Part shown: positions 14,201 to 38,859 of the stretch, piece after piece
Layout: each line of letters starts with the position of its first letter
Position numbering within the stretch: position 1 is the stretch's first letter
Assembly: GCA_964036155.1 (NCBI GenBank)
Contig: OZ038422.1
Span: forward strand, 72,625,201 to 72,689,200
Source of the DNA: Diploscapter coronatus
Lineage: Eukaryota > Nematoda > Chromadorea > Rhabditida > Rhabditidae
Direction of reading: 5' to 3'
Length of the DNA: 64,000 nt
Program-made: the position numbers and the translations under genes
The notes under the pieces: model-generated
Seen by the model: only the letters and a program-made list of their open reading frames with translations
The model's database searches: none
Told to the model about the DNA's origin: nothing

Positions 14201-17200
14201 AAATAAATTTCATGAAATTTGACCAGTTTTCCTTAATTTTTCCGGTTTTCATTTCAAATTTGTTCAACTTTTCGCCGAATTTATCATGCTCCGCTGATTA
14301 TTCCCACATTCTAACGAGAATTGTTGGGCTTTGTGCTTTAAGCTTCAAATATCCGGAAAATAAGCACGAATTCACGCTGAAACCCACCCAACTAGGAGAA
14401 TTTAAGAAGGCGTTCCGAAAGTTTTGAATTCGTCAAATAACGATTTAATGAAATTTGCGTGTGAATTTTGACCGCGCCAATTTTCTATGAGTCAGCGCGA
14501 ATTTCCCATGGCTTATTTTGGACGAATTGACATACAACTTATCCGAATTTGCCCTTAGAATTGCGTCAAATTGGTATTTATTCAAAACACATACAATTTT
14601 TCTACGTCAACTTTTATAGGGGCAACGATTTTAAACATTTATTCTGGAAAGTTTGATGTATCATTGTTTATAGCTAGAGTTTAGGTCAAAAACTAATAAT
14701 TGATAATTTGAAATCTTAGGATAAAATTAAACTTTTCGCTCTCATTACTCATATATGATGTTTCGTTCAAATTTTATGAAAATCCCGTCCAAAAATTCTA
14801 TTTTTACCTAAAACCTGCCAAATTTAACTATACGCAACTAGAGTGCTTCCAAAATTTTCAAATTTGTTCCTTATTGGGGGATGAATTTTGAATACTAATG
14901 AGTATTTAGAACGTCGAACAAATAAGACTCCGTGAGAAATATCTCGCCACATAATAAAGCCTACAAACTAAATACAGGCTGAAATGTCAAATATTTCGCT
15001 ACATATTCTATCTTTTACTAATTATTATCCATTTCTATGTCGTGAGAATATCATTTCTAGTTGCGTGTTTAAGGATGGCTCAAAGAAATCCGTCTTTGAT
15101 AATGAATCAGAGATTTGTTTTTATGTTTGGGCGTATTTTTGGTAAGTGTCTGACGTGCCAGATGAGGTCCTTCAAATTGTTTTATTTCTGAGGTTTGACT
15201 GGAATTTTTCTGGTCGGCTTTTTATTTATTTTCGGGATGTCTGAACCCGAACGTTCTAGAGAATTAAAAGAGGGCCAGGGAAATTCTAGGATGTGCGAAA
15301 ATTTTAATGGGAGAAATCCGACGAGAAGTTGAAAATTCTTGGAGAATAAAAGGCGAACTGATAGCATACTATTAGTGACGCAGATGTGTTTTGTTATTCA
15401 AATGATTGGAACGCTTTGAGACAAAATTTTACACATTACTTGATATATTGAATGCTAAGGGAATTATAAAATTTTGCAGATACGATATAAATTTATCCAA
15501 ATAATATTGGCACTTTTTACCATATTGCTCATGACGATTTCTCGGATAACGATAATCAATCAGCTTTTCCTCTTCATATTTACGCTCACATGTCTTTGCA
15601 TCATTTCCTGCATATTTATCGTAAGCATAAATCTCGCCGTTTTCTCAGGAACTATTCATCCATAACAAACGCTTCGGAGCCTAAATCATTCGACGCATAA
15701 AGTTCACTTTTTTCCGCAAAACTTCCCCTGGATCAAGGGTACCTTTAAAATCTCGTTCGATATAAAAATTCAATTTTTCCGTCCTCTAGAACGTGTCAGT
15801 TGCAATTCATAACTTTCACCGGGTTCTGAAAGACTAAAACTTATTTTCTCGGTCGGGATTTTAGCGATACTCGTCAATTTATGGATAGGGTCCTTGCCCG
15901 TACCCCTTTTGATTGTGTCTTGCCCTTTTTCGGCGGTTTTTTTCGTCGACTTTTGCCCTGCCTTTCTCGTGTCTCAATTTTATTTGCCTTGATTATTCGA
16001 GGCAAACTTCCGGTTTCGTATTCTGATCCGAGACAATTCTGAATGGAGATGAAAAAATATCCTATCGTGAGAGGACGTGGTCACATTTGGAAAGAACAAT
16101 ATTTGGAATAAAGAGATGTTGCGAAGAAATATAGGAAATGGGCTACAAAAGAGTTTGGGGCAAGGTCTGGGAAATATTAGTGGCCGAGTTCATGAGGCTA
16201 TTTAAAATATTAAGAAATATCATCTTAGATGTTGAAGCGACTTTAATTACACACTCCAAGTAACTTTAAATTTAGCTCTATTCTTAGAAGACTTCCAAAA
16301 ATCCAACTTCAACTCCAAATTCTGCAAAAATGTAGTTTGGGAGTACCCCATCATCATCATTATCAAGACATGCATTCATTAGGGCCCAAAAATACATGTC
16401 CATCAAAAAATTCAGATGATGAATACATAGCGTCCTGCAAAAATTTTACTTGAAAATGAGACAAAAGTGTTGACTTTTCTTCTCTTGTCCTACATTCATA
16501 CTAAATCATCAGATGATGTGAAAATAATGATATATTTCAAATCATGACCTATAAAAATGTGATAATGTCTAAGAGTTTTGAAATGGACTTTGAAATGAGG
16601 AAGTTTCTTGCAAACCTTTGACTTGTAATTTTTGAACATCCGGACTTGTAACTTGATACAGATTTTGGAATTTTCATTAATTCTTTTAAATGTTGCGTCA
16701 AGTTTAAGCGGCACATGACTTGAGAGCGTTCCAAACTACATATTTAGATTGTTTATTTTCCTGTGATATAATACTTATCGAACTATCAACACTTTTTTTC
16801 CAATTTTAGATGATCTTCCCTGAAACACAATTGTAACATTTCTACGTTATCGTTTTTAATGCATATAATTTTGCATTCTGTTACCGTAATCCTAAGGCAA
16901 CTTTTTAAATTTAATATTCAAGGTATATGTGATTCTTACAAGTCCGAAAATGTCGAGCAAATTACCTCGAAATTGACCCAAATACCCGCAAATTGAGTCG
17001 GTTTTTCTTCGAACCCACCCCGTGTATGATTTACAAGAATAAGAATGAAATTGAACATTTTTGGGAATTTTTGCGCCTCGAATAATTTATTTTCCTAGAT
17101 TACATTTGCAAGACTTGCTCATATTCTCAGAGAATTATATATTTTCTAAAATATCGTATATTTCTTGAAATAATCGAAAATGGTGATGAGATTTTGCATT

Positions 17201-19902
17201 TTTTACAATTTAAAATTTTTAAACTTTGTCCTTTCTTGCTGCCAATTTGTATCTTTGAGCTTCCGAAATTAGATTAACTTTCAGTTAAAAGTTTCATGCT
17301 TCTGTCAAAAATTGACAAATTTCCGCGTCTCTATCCCCCTATAAGATAAAGTCTAGGCTAGAACCCAGAGAATAAGGCTCCAGGGAGATTTTTGATAGGG
17401 AATTCAAAGATTTTAAAGATGATGCGTCTAAAATTCTATTATGATCGAAATAGACCTAGATCTCTGAACGTCGGATTAAAATTCTAAAACAATACCTTAT
17501 TTTGAAAGCTTTCTGTTAAATACTCAAAATGTAGGCTTGAGAATAATAGTAATATACATAATCATGAGTATTTCTTAGAATCTATAAAGTCTACATCAAA
17601 TATCATTTCTTTCGCCATGGTTTTTGAAGCTCTTTGAGCTTGGTATCATTAAGAATGCATATTTGAGATTTATGCAATCTTTATGAAGCAAGATGTTGAA
17701 CTTTCAGATTTCAATCGTTTTTAAGTAATTTGAGCTTTAAGTTGGCTATTTAACTTAGTTCTGAATCAAATGAAATATGCCAGTTATCCTAGGCACTCAA
17801 CTATGATAACATTTACATATTCTGCTGTAATTTAATTTTTATGCATTAGTTTATTCGTGTGCCGTTTCAAAATAAGCTTTAAGTTCATTATCATAAGCCA
17901 AAGAATGCCTTGATTTCACCTGAAGAATGAGCACCCATTGCTAAAAATGGGCTATGATTGTTGTGGATGAACTTTCGAAGCACATTTTGACCGTTATTTT
18001 CAAATATCATGCGAATTTTTCATGACCACAATTTTGTTTTATCGTGAGTCTCATTATTTTATTATTATCCCCGATTTTTGTTCTCAAGTAGGTTCACTTG
18101 ATCTATTGGCATTATCATGCAGGAAGTAAACTCTTCTGATGTGTGGTTCAGAGCCTTTAAACTATCATAATCAATAACTAATTTAATCGAATTTGTATTC
18201 TTCATGTCTTTAGAAACTAATATCCATGAGCTGATTTTTATCCTTTATCGAATCTCATAGATTCATAGACAAACTAATATTTACAAAATATTGTCGGCAA
18301 AATACTTTTATTCCCTTGAGCTCCTATTGGACAACACGATTTTCCCTAGAGCAGGGCATCTAGGTTACATCCCATTCATTTTTGCCCCATACAAAACTCT
18401 TTTAGCGGATATAATTTGATTGTGCTCAGGCCCGAGACCTTATAGGGCAAGCAGAAAGTTGCTTAAATAGGACAAAATAGGGGTACAAAACAAGAATTTC
18501 TTGTTCAAAAAGAAGTTTGATCTTTTACCATTCTGTGCCTTGTGGCAAAGAATTCAATTTTTAAAAGGCGATCTTTGAATATTCCGGCAACAGGGCGGGT
18601 TACTTTAGGGTCAGCATGAAAAATTCGGCAACAAAATTTATTTGGTATCATGCTCAAAAATTTTTGTAATTTTAAATATTGGAAAGCCACAAAAACACCA
18701 ATATCTTCGATTAAGTTCGCTAGAATCCCAAATTTCACAAAATATTTATCTTTTGATATTAGTTTTTGTCTGGCCTAAAGTTATGCAATGGCAATGCTCC
18801 TGTTGGTGGATTACCCCATACTAACATCATATTGCTTCTTTCCAAAATTGTTTATTTTTAAATTCGATAAAATTAAATTCCATTCATAACTGACTTTGTT
18901 TATTTCAGAATATGAAATTTTGAACTTTTCTGAAAATCGTGTTTTCCTGATTCCTATTTTCCCACTTGCATGCATGCAAGCGAATATCAAATGATCCAGA
19001 AAATAATGCGCTATTTTCAAGGTTGGTTCCAAAAAGCTTTTGTCTTCGAAAGATCGCGAAATCCCCTCCTTTTGTTCATTTTTAAGCGAGTAAATACCCC
19101 AATAGATGGACTAGGCACTTATGATTTTTTGATGAATTTGAATTTGTTTGCTATTTTCTATTTTAATGGTAATTTTGAAATGTCTTCACATAAAATACCA
19201 CTCTGAAGAAAAATCTTGCGATTTGATCTTCCTCTCACGTCATTATTAGCACTTCGCGAACCACAATCTATTATTTAAGCTATTCTCGAATCCTAGGACT
19301 TCTTTCTAAGAACAATTAGTTTAAGATATGCAAATGAATTTGAGATGTTTAACTTTATTCGAACAAATTCACTAAACAGACGACCTGATTTTTGATACTT
19401 TAATGCTCCGGGATATTTACTCAAAAACAATCACGCCCTATTTGCCGCACCTAATCCGTACCATCTCATAAAATGAGACGCAAAATACCCGATTTGCTAT
19501 AATTACAGATCCCTATTATCTGAAGGAGGATACCCCTTTCAATTGATGTCTGATTTTTTCACCAAACAAAAGAAACCACAAGGAACTTGTCCAAGATTGG
19601 GTTTAGTACGAGAAAAGTAATTACATCTAGACCTGAATGCATGAAAGTGGTCTCATTCATAAATTGTCTGGAGTAATTATTTAGATTTTTGAACATCTAA
19701 ATTTATCCACAAACTGAAAAATCCCCACTGGAATATGATCCTGATAGCGTTCTTTTTGAAACTTTTGAATCGTAGTTCCATAGGCTTAAATATTTCTTAG
19801 CATTTTTATACTTTTTTGAAAGTTGATGGTATTTTATTCTGAATCCCCAAAAATGGATCTATGCATTTAAAAATATCCCATCTTCCTTATTTGGTTTGAA
19901 CT
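11280..19902. other. Non-coding AT-rich stretch with no supported gene
   Basis: Apart from the tandem repeat at 12.4 kb, listed separately, nothing here can be called a gene. Two exon-like fragments were weighed. One is an ATG at 15075 opening 22 codons before a GTAAGT donor at 15142. The other is a hydrophobic frame following a TTTTGCAG acceptor at 15479 and ending at 15665. Joining them directly puts a stop in frame at once, so I do not call a gene. The rest is A/T-rich with no repeats or RNA genes that I recognise. Confidence 0.45.
12384..12620. repeat. Two diverged tandem copies, period about 136 bp
   Basis: Copy 1 starts at 12384 and copy 2 at 12520. They share, in order, GAAAAATCGTCTA, a CCC(t/c)G(a/c)A block, TTTTGCAC, a TAC..AA block and GCGATAATTTT. 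Identity is about two thirds by eye. A GC-rich patch just upstream holds a 9-bp hairpin at 12319-12337 (GCAAGAAGG, C, CCTTCTTGC). This looks like an old repeat, perhaps part of a decayed mobile element. No protein is recognisable. Confidence 0.5.
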
Positions 19903-20205
19903 TCATGTAACTTGAGAAATAATGGAAATTGTCGTTGAAAAGATCGATGCTTCAGACTTCCCACTAAATTCCCCTTCCTTTGAAATCCATGCATTTATGT
20001 GACGCCTTTCTTCGCTAATCTTATCGTCAAATTTCACGATGTCCTTTAGAAAATTCTGAGGTTTGAGCATCAGCTTATTCAAAGATGTAAGAATTGTCTC
20101 AACCAGGTTTTCTTTCATATCTCTTATCATAGCGTCAATTTTCTGCTCGATTTCTGAGGTATCTCTAAGAATTTTGTAAGAAAAATATTTTCGCCGACTT
20201 CTCAT
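19903..20205 (-). CDS. Possible small protein or orphan exon, charged helical (weak)
   Basis: This is an uninterrupted frame of 100 codons beginning MRSRRKYF and ending TTISIISQVT. Its middle section is charged and looks helical (SEIEQKIDAMIRDMKENL), less random in composition than other frames in this AT-rich area. A stop lies immediately upstream of the ATG. An acceptor-like TTCTTAG inside the frame (followed by AGATACCTCAG) means it could instead be a single exon of a larger gene. No family is recognised and no polyadenylation signal is obvious. It lies about 370 bp upstream of the GPCR gene, on the opposite strand. Confidence 0.3.
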   Translation of the reverse strand: MRSRRKYFSYKILRDTSEIEQKIDAMIRDMKENLVETILTSLNKLMLKPQNFLKDIVKFDDKISEERRHINAWISKEGEFSGKSEASIFSTTISIISQVT

Positions 20206-20570
20206 TCAATTTCCTTTCCCGCATTTGTCTATTTCTGAAACTATCTATGAGATGTGCAACTTGGAAATTCATATTTTGCGCGCCCTTTCATTATTTCCTC
20301 GTTCAAGCGTACAAATATGTTTCATTGCATATTCGACTTTTTATGTTATTCTCCATTTATGGTGTGCATAGTTTATATGTCTAGTATCATCTCCAAAAGT
20401 CTATCCTTTGAAATCAATCTTAAAATACGCTTTCTCTCTTTTAAAATTCGCATTATTTACCCTTTTAATTGCATAGTTTATATGTATAGTATCATTTGCA
20501 ACATATTTGTTACCTAAAATCTTTACCGACTTTTTAAACACACTTTAAAAATTGGACCTTTCAGTTTGGC

Positions 20571-23500
20571 ATGACCACCGGCAGCAATGAAAATGAGTGT
20601 CTGGACGATTCGCAGGAATTTAGGTTCGAAAATAGCACGTAAAATAGTCTAAAATGGACTTTCAGCTACACTCAATACATATTCCGTGCCTATTTCACGA
20701 CGTTCACTTATCTCTTCGGCATCATCGCTAACACAATCAATATCATCGTTTTCTCGCAGAAAACGGTAGGAATTTCCTAAAGATGGTCAACACTTCGAAA
20801 AATCAACATCACTAAGAATTGGAGATAGTCGCACTTCAATATTTTGATAATCAATACCTTGCGAATAATGGACAGCAATAATTCAGACTAGATTCCCATA
20901 ACTCGGAAACATATTTAACCTTTCGTTTCTAAATAGCATAAACAGATTTTTAGTTGCCATAATTGACGATCAGATACTTAAACCATTGAAAAAATTTAAC
21001 TTGACACCACAGCCATAAGTTTGGAACACACCTTACCCTTAACATCTAAATCACACGATCAAACATTTAACTATTATTGCATTGATCATAGCGCGCCCCA
21101 AGGAACAAAAGTACAAATGATATAATTTCGTATTCACGAATTTGAAACACAGCATTTTCACATTAAAACATCAATCTTAGATGCGCAACCAACCAGTCAA
21201 TTGGTTCTTTTTCGCCTTATCTCTTTCCGACTTAGCTGTGCTCATCTCCAGTTTCTTCGTCTACTCAATGCCCGTCTATGTTGAGCGTGCACCAGGTAAA
21301 ATGTTATTTTCATCTTTTCTATAATGGAATATTTTAGAATGGTCCCGATTATCCGTATCGTTGATGGTATGGTTCTACCCGACGTCTCAAATTGGATTGA
21401 CAATGTCTGTCTATCTAACAGTGCTTGTGTCAGTCCATAGATATCTCGGAGTTTGTCATCCGTTTCTGGTAAGTTCATAGAATTTATAAGCTTCGACCTC
21501 ATTTCATGCATAAAATAACAGAAAACTAAAATATGTGACAATTATATCTAACTAGTCATCTAACCAATCTCGGATAATTTGGGCAGGATGTTAGTGAAGA
21601 TTACAAATGAGAATATCGATAAGTCTAAAACAGAATCATAACCTGAACAATAACTTTCAGATACGTCGCATTTCGAATTCTTCTGCAGTGAAGATCGTCA
21701 TCGCTACGGCAGTTCTGTTCGCATTCCTGTTCAACACAACTCGGTGGTTCGAGATTCGATCGGATGAAATTTGTGAAGGAAGGTAGGATAGGAAATTGTG
21801 ATTTCTTTATTTTATTCATGTAAAGCAATCGTCAAATGATTGATAATACAAACATTTCATTTTGTCCAGGCTTATTTTGAAACATAATAATTTAACAAAA
21901 ATATACCGCTGATAATTACTTTCAAGTAATAATTCATTTATTTTTAGAGTGGTAATAGCAGTTCCGACCGTCCTGATGGTCAACAATTCGTATATCATCA
22001 TTTACCGCAATTGTCTCTATTCACTCGTCATGTTCTTCCTGCCATTCTCTGTTCTGAGTTTCGTTAATTTCAAAATTATCGGAACTTTGAGAACCTCTTA
22101 CAAGTAGGTTTTAAAGTAGCGAACATCAAAATAACTTTAAAATACATAGTCTGTGTGAGACAAAAATAATCCAAACCTTGTAAAAATATTGCTTTATTAT
22201 ATTTAAAATGTCTAAGAACTGCAATTATCATGATGTATATTAGCTAAAAAATATTTCCAAAATTTGAAAGCATATCTGAATCTAAAATGAAATTCGTATT
22301 TTTCAGAATGCGCCGTCAGATGACGATACACAGTTTGAAAGAAAAGAAGCGTGGTTTGCAGAAAAAGATCTCAAGTCCAATACAGACAACTGTCAGTCAG
22401 GTATCTTTTTTGCTTTTTTCATCACCTGTTTTATTGATTATTTTCAGAATGGTAGCAACGGCCCCGAGACGAAGACATTGAAATTCCCTCGATTATCGCA
22501 GTCGAATTGTCAAGTCGCTCAGATATCGGGATCTAATTGCTGGAATAATATCGGTAAGATTTTCTGGGGTCATTTAATTTTTAAAATGTTCCAACAAATT
22601 TCAAAACCCGAAACACTTTCTTTGAAATTGTTGTCAAGTCTCTCGTGAGACTTAGTTAACAAATTATTGCATTTAATCAAACATCAAACTAGCAATACTT
22701 TAAAATCTATTATTGTATTTCAGATCGTAAAGACCACGGCGTCACAGTCATGCTCGTCGCTATCACTACAGAATTCCTCGTGTTCAATCTACTGGCTTTC
22801 GCGATGAACATGATTGAGTTGATCGCCGGCCAAGCAGCACCACAATCATCCATATTTATTTTCCTTTTGGAGGTAGGTTTCCAAAATTTTAAATATGGTG
22901 ATCTATATAATTCAAAGTGACAGTAGGGCATTTTATGAATTGAATTGAAGATACCAAATCTCATCCTACTGAATTGGACAAAAATATTTAATCTTCAGAT
23001 TTCGACCCTCTTGGTGAATATCAATGGTGCTTCAACGATTGTGATCTACCTGATATTCGGTTCTAAATATAGAGCTGTTTTTTGCAAGGTAAACTTTTCC
23101 CTCAAAAATAATAAATAAATACACCAATGTTTAGCTCTTCCACACCTACCTCAAAGTGCCGAAAGTTAATCTTCGCAAGCCGTCGATATACACGGCTTCT
23201 GGACATATTGGAGACACAACTCAGTTAATGAATGAAAAGAATGGAGAATTGAAGAGTCAGCATAGCATTAAGGTAATTGAATCATGAGTTTAAATTTGAA
23301 TAAGAATATCGCCGTTTCGAAAGAAATGTGACTTGCAATGAGTGCTCTATTTTCAAACATTATGTTTCACCTTTTTGCATATTACTTGTACATTTGGATT
23401 TTATCAACGTCATCATAGAATCACCTTTTAATATCAATAATTTTCGAAATATAAAATTTTTGGATCAACTGAAACTCTTAGTCAAACTGATTAACTAGAA

Positions 23501-23589
23501 TTCGTTTTCAGAGCTACCGCGATCACAATTCCCGTCGTATGACTGCTGACAGAGTTGAGCGAATGCCAATTCTGAATGACTGCTCTTAA
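20571..23589 (+). CDS. Peptide GPCR, FMRFamide-receptor-like (12 exons)
   Basis: A rhodopsin-class seven-helix receptor, probably for a neuropeptide at the plasma membrane of neurons or muscle. Exons: 20571-20638, 20666-20765, 21181-21295, 21338-21468, 21661-21782, 21948-22103, 22307-22400, 22448-22553, 22724-22872, 22999-23088, 23135-23272, 23512-23589. Phases agree throughout, giving 448 residues. The N-terminus carries an N-S-T glycosylation site. TM1 has GIIANTINIIVF, TM2 has LSLSDLAVL, and TM3 ends in SVHRYLGVCHPF (HRY at 128-130 in the DRY position), the pattern of FMRFamide-type receptors. Loop 3 is basic. The usual Cys before TM3 is absent. A CCTTTCAG acceptor ends at 20564, six bases before the ATG, suggesting trans-splicing or a 5' UTR intron. 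The receptor class is secure; the exact ligand family is inferred. Confidence 0.85.
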
Positions 23590-23861
23590 TTATCTGGCTA
23601 ATTAAGATAATTAAATTTCACTTAATTGTTTCTAATTATCACCTCTCAATTGCTATCTAATTATCATGCTATTGTAATATTCCTTCATAATAACTCATCG
23701 TTGGCGGGTATCTTTAGTAATGCTACTATCCTCATATTTGGTGTCTCTGTGGAATCAAGCGGGTCGATAATTACCCTGTTAAGATCTGCTAACTGGATGA
23801 TTTTAAAGATAGTTGCTCTAATTATCTTTCTAATTTGTCAATTTTGCAATAGTAAATGACT

Positions 23862-23867
23862 AATAAA
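23862..23867 (+). terminator. Poly(A) signal AATAAA of the GPCR gene
   Basis: Canonical AATAAA about 270 bp after the GPCR stop codon. The 3' UTR before it (23590-23861) is rich in TAATTA and TAATTATC motifs. The next gene, an actin on the other strand, converges on this site. Confidence 0.55.
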
Positions 23868-24506
23868 CAGTTTATAAAGAAAATCTATGTTAGTTTTCTG
23901 CAAGAAGACTCGAAATTCGACGAAACCATCTTCAGCCAGTTTTTATTTTCTTAAATTCGCAAGTTATCCAAAAATTAACACAAAATGAAGAAAAGCTAAA
24001 TTATTAGGAAAAATCATAAGTAAAGTGAACTGATAAATGGAATTGAAATTTTTTAGGATTTTTCACAATTTTTTGATCGTACGGCAGCAGCAACAGCGAT
24101 ATCATCAATTTCACTTGGGATGAAGATGCAAATACCGCATGGTTTCTAGTCTCATGAAAATCACGCCGCAATTGCAAGATCACAACCTCTCGTTCTCATA
24201 GGGAAATCGACATGTTGGATGGTATGTTGGTGGAACTTTGAGAGAATCAGAGATATGATGAAGAGATAATGAAATGTTTGACGGTGAACGTCAAAACTGA
24301 AACTCGAAGATGGGGAATTTTGGAAAAATGGTTGAAGAAAAGTCAATATTCAAAACTAAGACCCTTCTAGCCAATTTTCCAGAGAAAGAAAGAAAAATTG
24401 CAGCAGTGTGGACGGGAGATGAATTGCGAATAATTGTGGATATCTCGTATGGGTAAGTTGAGTTTGAGCAGCAAGTCGGAGACCGGGCGAGGAACCACGA
24501 AGACGC

Positions 24507-34436
<9,930 letters not shown>

Positions 34437-35101
34437 TCAAGTAGGATAACGTGAACAAATCGGTAAAAAATCGATTGAAAGAATGGAACGATTATGCACT
34501 AATTTATTGAAATAAACTTGAAGCAGTTCATGCTTCTTTTGATGATTATGAAGAAGTTCAACCCAAAGAATATTTTCGAAGAAAAGTGTCTGGAAATTCC
34601 AACAAGAACGATTGAAAAATCGGAGCATCAACTTATGCGAAGCTGCAAAACATGTTGCGAATGGTTTGGTATTTTCGAAAAGTGAGACAACCCCTAGTTT
34701 TTCTCTCGCCTAATTCGAATTCTACAAAAAGCTTGATTCATAACGGTCCGCTCGCGAGGCTGATTCATCCGATTCTAGGAAACCGCTCTCCGGGAAATCG
34801 ACAAAGTGCGAAAACAATCGAATGATCTTATTCAGCATTTTAGAAATTCGAAAAGAATTCGTAAAATTGCAACTTTTTGATGATTCATACAGTAGCGCAT
34901 TAGTCATGTGAGTCTTATCAGGCTTTTCTATAGAGAAAGAGTCATGAACATAGAATTTGATAAGAATAGAACACAATACAAATGAAAGAAACTTAAAATT
35001 GAATCAAAAGTGAAAATAACGGTGGTTTCTAGTGAAAAATATGAATTTTAACGCGAAGTCATGTCGACCACTCGCCTGGGAAATGGAGAAGGCGGCGCGA
35101 G

Positions 35102-35107
35102 TTTATA
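35102..35107 (-). promoter_or_regulatory. Possible TATA box of actin 2
   Basis: On the - strand this reads ATTTATAAAC, followed by a GC-rich stretch (CTCGCGCCGCC). That spacing would fit a start site about 30 bp downstream, with a 5' UTR intron of roughly 650 bp running to the TTTTCAG acceptor at 34412-34414. It is the only TATA-like element with a GC-rich downstream region that I found upstream of this gene. The assignment is inferred from position only. Confidence 0.3.
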
Positions 35108-35109
35108 AA

Positions 35110-37313
35110 TCGAATAGGGTGAATCACCGCCAAAACAGGGTCGCACATGCCCCGCATTTCACAACACGTCAGCCAAACACTTTCCCGCTAACCCATAATC
35201 GGGCAAATATCATTGAGAAATGAAGAGTTTTGAAATACAAACTAATTATTGTCTTGAGGAAATCGATAGAAGTCGGAATTAATGTAAATTGAACGAATTG
35301 CGAAATCCACTATCGATTTCCGGTTCAATGAGATCAATTCCAAAGGAAGTTGAAAGAATTTTGAATATTTAATGGCTGAAGCTAATGTTTAATCTATTTT
35401 TAACAATAAAGTCAGACAATTTTTAAGAAAATCGAAAATTTTTTAGAGTATTTTGGGCCAAATCGAAGTTCTAGAAAAGGAGATGTATAGAGTGAATGAG
35501 AGATCATGGAATTGAGAGAGAGCGAAAAGAGGTCATTCGAAAAGAACGCCACTAGGACGCGCGCGTATTTTGGAGCAAGTAAAGGAATGAGAATGAAAGA
35601 AAAGGAGGGAGATACGGTTAGAGAAAGGTTATTTTGCCTGAAATTGAGAAATGGACAGCTAAAATATTTTAGATGTAAAAAAGACTACTTTTAGGAGGAG
35701 CTAAATATTTTCGTGTGATATTGTCTGTGACCAAATCCGTAAATTTGGTCACAAATGTTTAAATTTTGAACTAGTGCCAAATTTGATGGAATTTTACTTT
35801 CCCGGGGTTTTGAGCGTAGGTTTTCTCGGAAAATTGGCTTAGAAAACATGCAGCTTATCTTTTCATACATCACACACAGAGAGAAGGCTCGAAACAACAA
35901 ATGCAAACAAATCGTTAAATTTTCGTAGAATTTGAAGAAACTTGAAATTTTTAGAAGAAAATATGCAGAGTTCGAATAAAATATAAATGTTTTTAAAAGA
36001 GTTGAAATAATCTTCACTTCGCAACTGATTGATGGTCCGTTTCTTACGGATTTTCTTTATTGAACAATGCAAAATTCACCAATTGATCCATTAGGTTAGC
36101 TAGAATCGGTTAGATTTGAAATAGGATCAGAGTATCGTGAATTTTCATGAAAACTTATTTATCACGCTTCCCTAATCAACAAGTTCTGTTATTGTACATC
36201 TTCTCCAACGACTTGAAAATATTTTGTTCTACTTTTGGGAGTTGGCTTTGATTCGCCACTTGGATTCCAAGTTCTGTGTTCGCTAGCTCATTATCAGATT
36301 ATCAGTTCCAGGAAGTAAACACGCTCTTCAACCCCTTAGCCCGTCCTGCCTTTCATTTGCAGATCCTCTTCTCAGTTTGTTGCCTCTGCTCGCAGCGTTT
36401 TTCTCGCTCTCTCCCACGCCCTTTCGCCCCTCTTCACTTTTGATTATCCCCTTCCAATTTGCACTGCAGCAGGCATCAGCTTTAGCATCGTAGCGTTTCC
36501 CTGAATCGCTCCAGGCACATTTAGCTGATTGCTTATCACCTTTCTGTTTTCATGCTTTATTATCAGTCTCTCTCGCTCTCGCAATTGTGCCAAATTCTGC
36601 TCCAACTCGCCTCGTGGGGGCGGTGCTCTAGCTCGAAGATAGAAGCCTACGTGTGTGGGGTCTGGCAAAGAAAGATGAGGCTGAGCTTGCGCCGCGGCCC
36701 GTTTCTCGGGATCCGGCAGCAAGAATTTGCGAGGGAGATGGGAGCTGGAGCAGCAGGAGACTGATAAAAAAGGATAAAGATAGTGGATGGAAAAGATCAC
36801 AGCAATAAACAGAGAGCAAAAAGATAGACAGATGAAAACAGCACAACTGCCGACGTGTGCACCGATGCACAGAGTTTGCTATCGAGAAGCGGAAACCGCC
36901 GAGTAAACGCCTCAGGCATCAAACCCCTTCGTGTCTTTCCCGTTATCCATCTTCAAGTCACTTTCGCCGCCTCGACTCTCTTCACAACTCCCCCATCTCT
37001 CACCAGCTCACAATAGTATCTGTTAGCGGGAATCGCATCCTACCTTCTCTGCTCAACTCTCTCCAATCGCCGCGCTATTTCTCCGGTGCACAACGGCAGC
37101 CGAAACTCGGAATCGCTTTGGCACGACACATGTTGTAGGGCCTCTGTTGGCTGGGGCAGAAATCTCTTTACTTCTCTACTCACTCAGTTTCATATCACTA
37201 TTCCTCTAATTTCAATCTCTTTCCCTATCCGCCCCTCCATCTCTTCGCACCACTATCTCTCATCCCATCTTACTGTCTGCCATTCGCATACCTCACTCCC
37301 TCTCTCGCCATCG
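35110..37313. other. Shared upstream region between actin 2 and actin 3
   Basis: No gene is supported. The segment holds a perfect 11-bp inverted repeat at 35726-35753 (TGTGACCAAAT, six bases, ATTTGGTCACA). From 36.3 kb onward the + strand becomes pyrimidine-rich (many CTCTCTC and CCTCTTC runs), as is common upstream of highly expressed nematode genes. Long open frames at 36.4-37.6 kb come from this biased composition and run into actin exon 1 in a wrong frame. Confidence 0.5.
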
Positions 37314-37320
37314 TATAAAA
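37314..37320 (+). promoter_or_regulatory. TATA box of actin 3
   Basis: TATAAAA preceded by CG and followed by a GC-rich stretch (GCTGGGGAGAGGGGCGGGAC). A pyrimidine-rich initiator-like CTTCACC at 37341-37347 sits about 30 bp downstream. The start codon follows about 80 nt later with no splice acceptor between, so this copy may be transcribed straight from a TATA promoter rather than trans-spliced. Confidence 0.6.
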
Positions 37321-37366
37321 GCTGGGGAGAGGGGCGGGACCTTCACCAGTCTGTGACTAGGCTTAG

Positions 37367-38859
<1,493 letters not shown>

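Noticed and set aside
15075..15665. ATG-to-donor fragment plus a hydrophobic frame, possibly a two-exon receptor remnant
   Set aside because: Joining them directly gives an immediate stop; no other exon was found.
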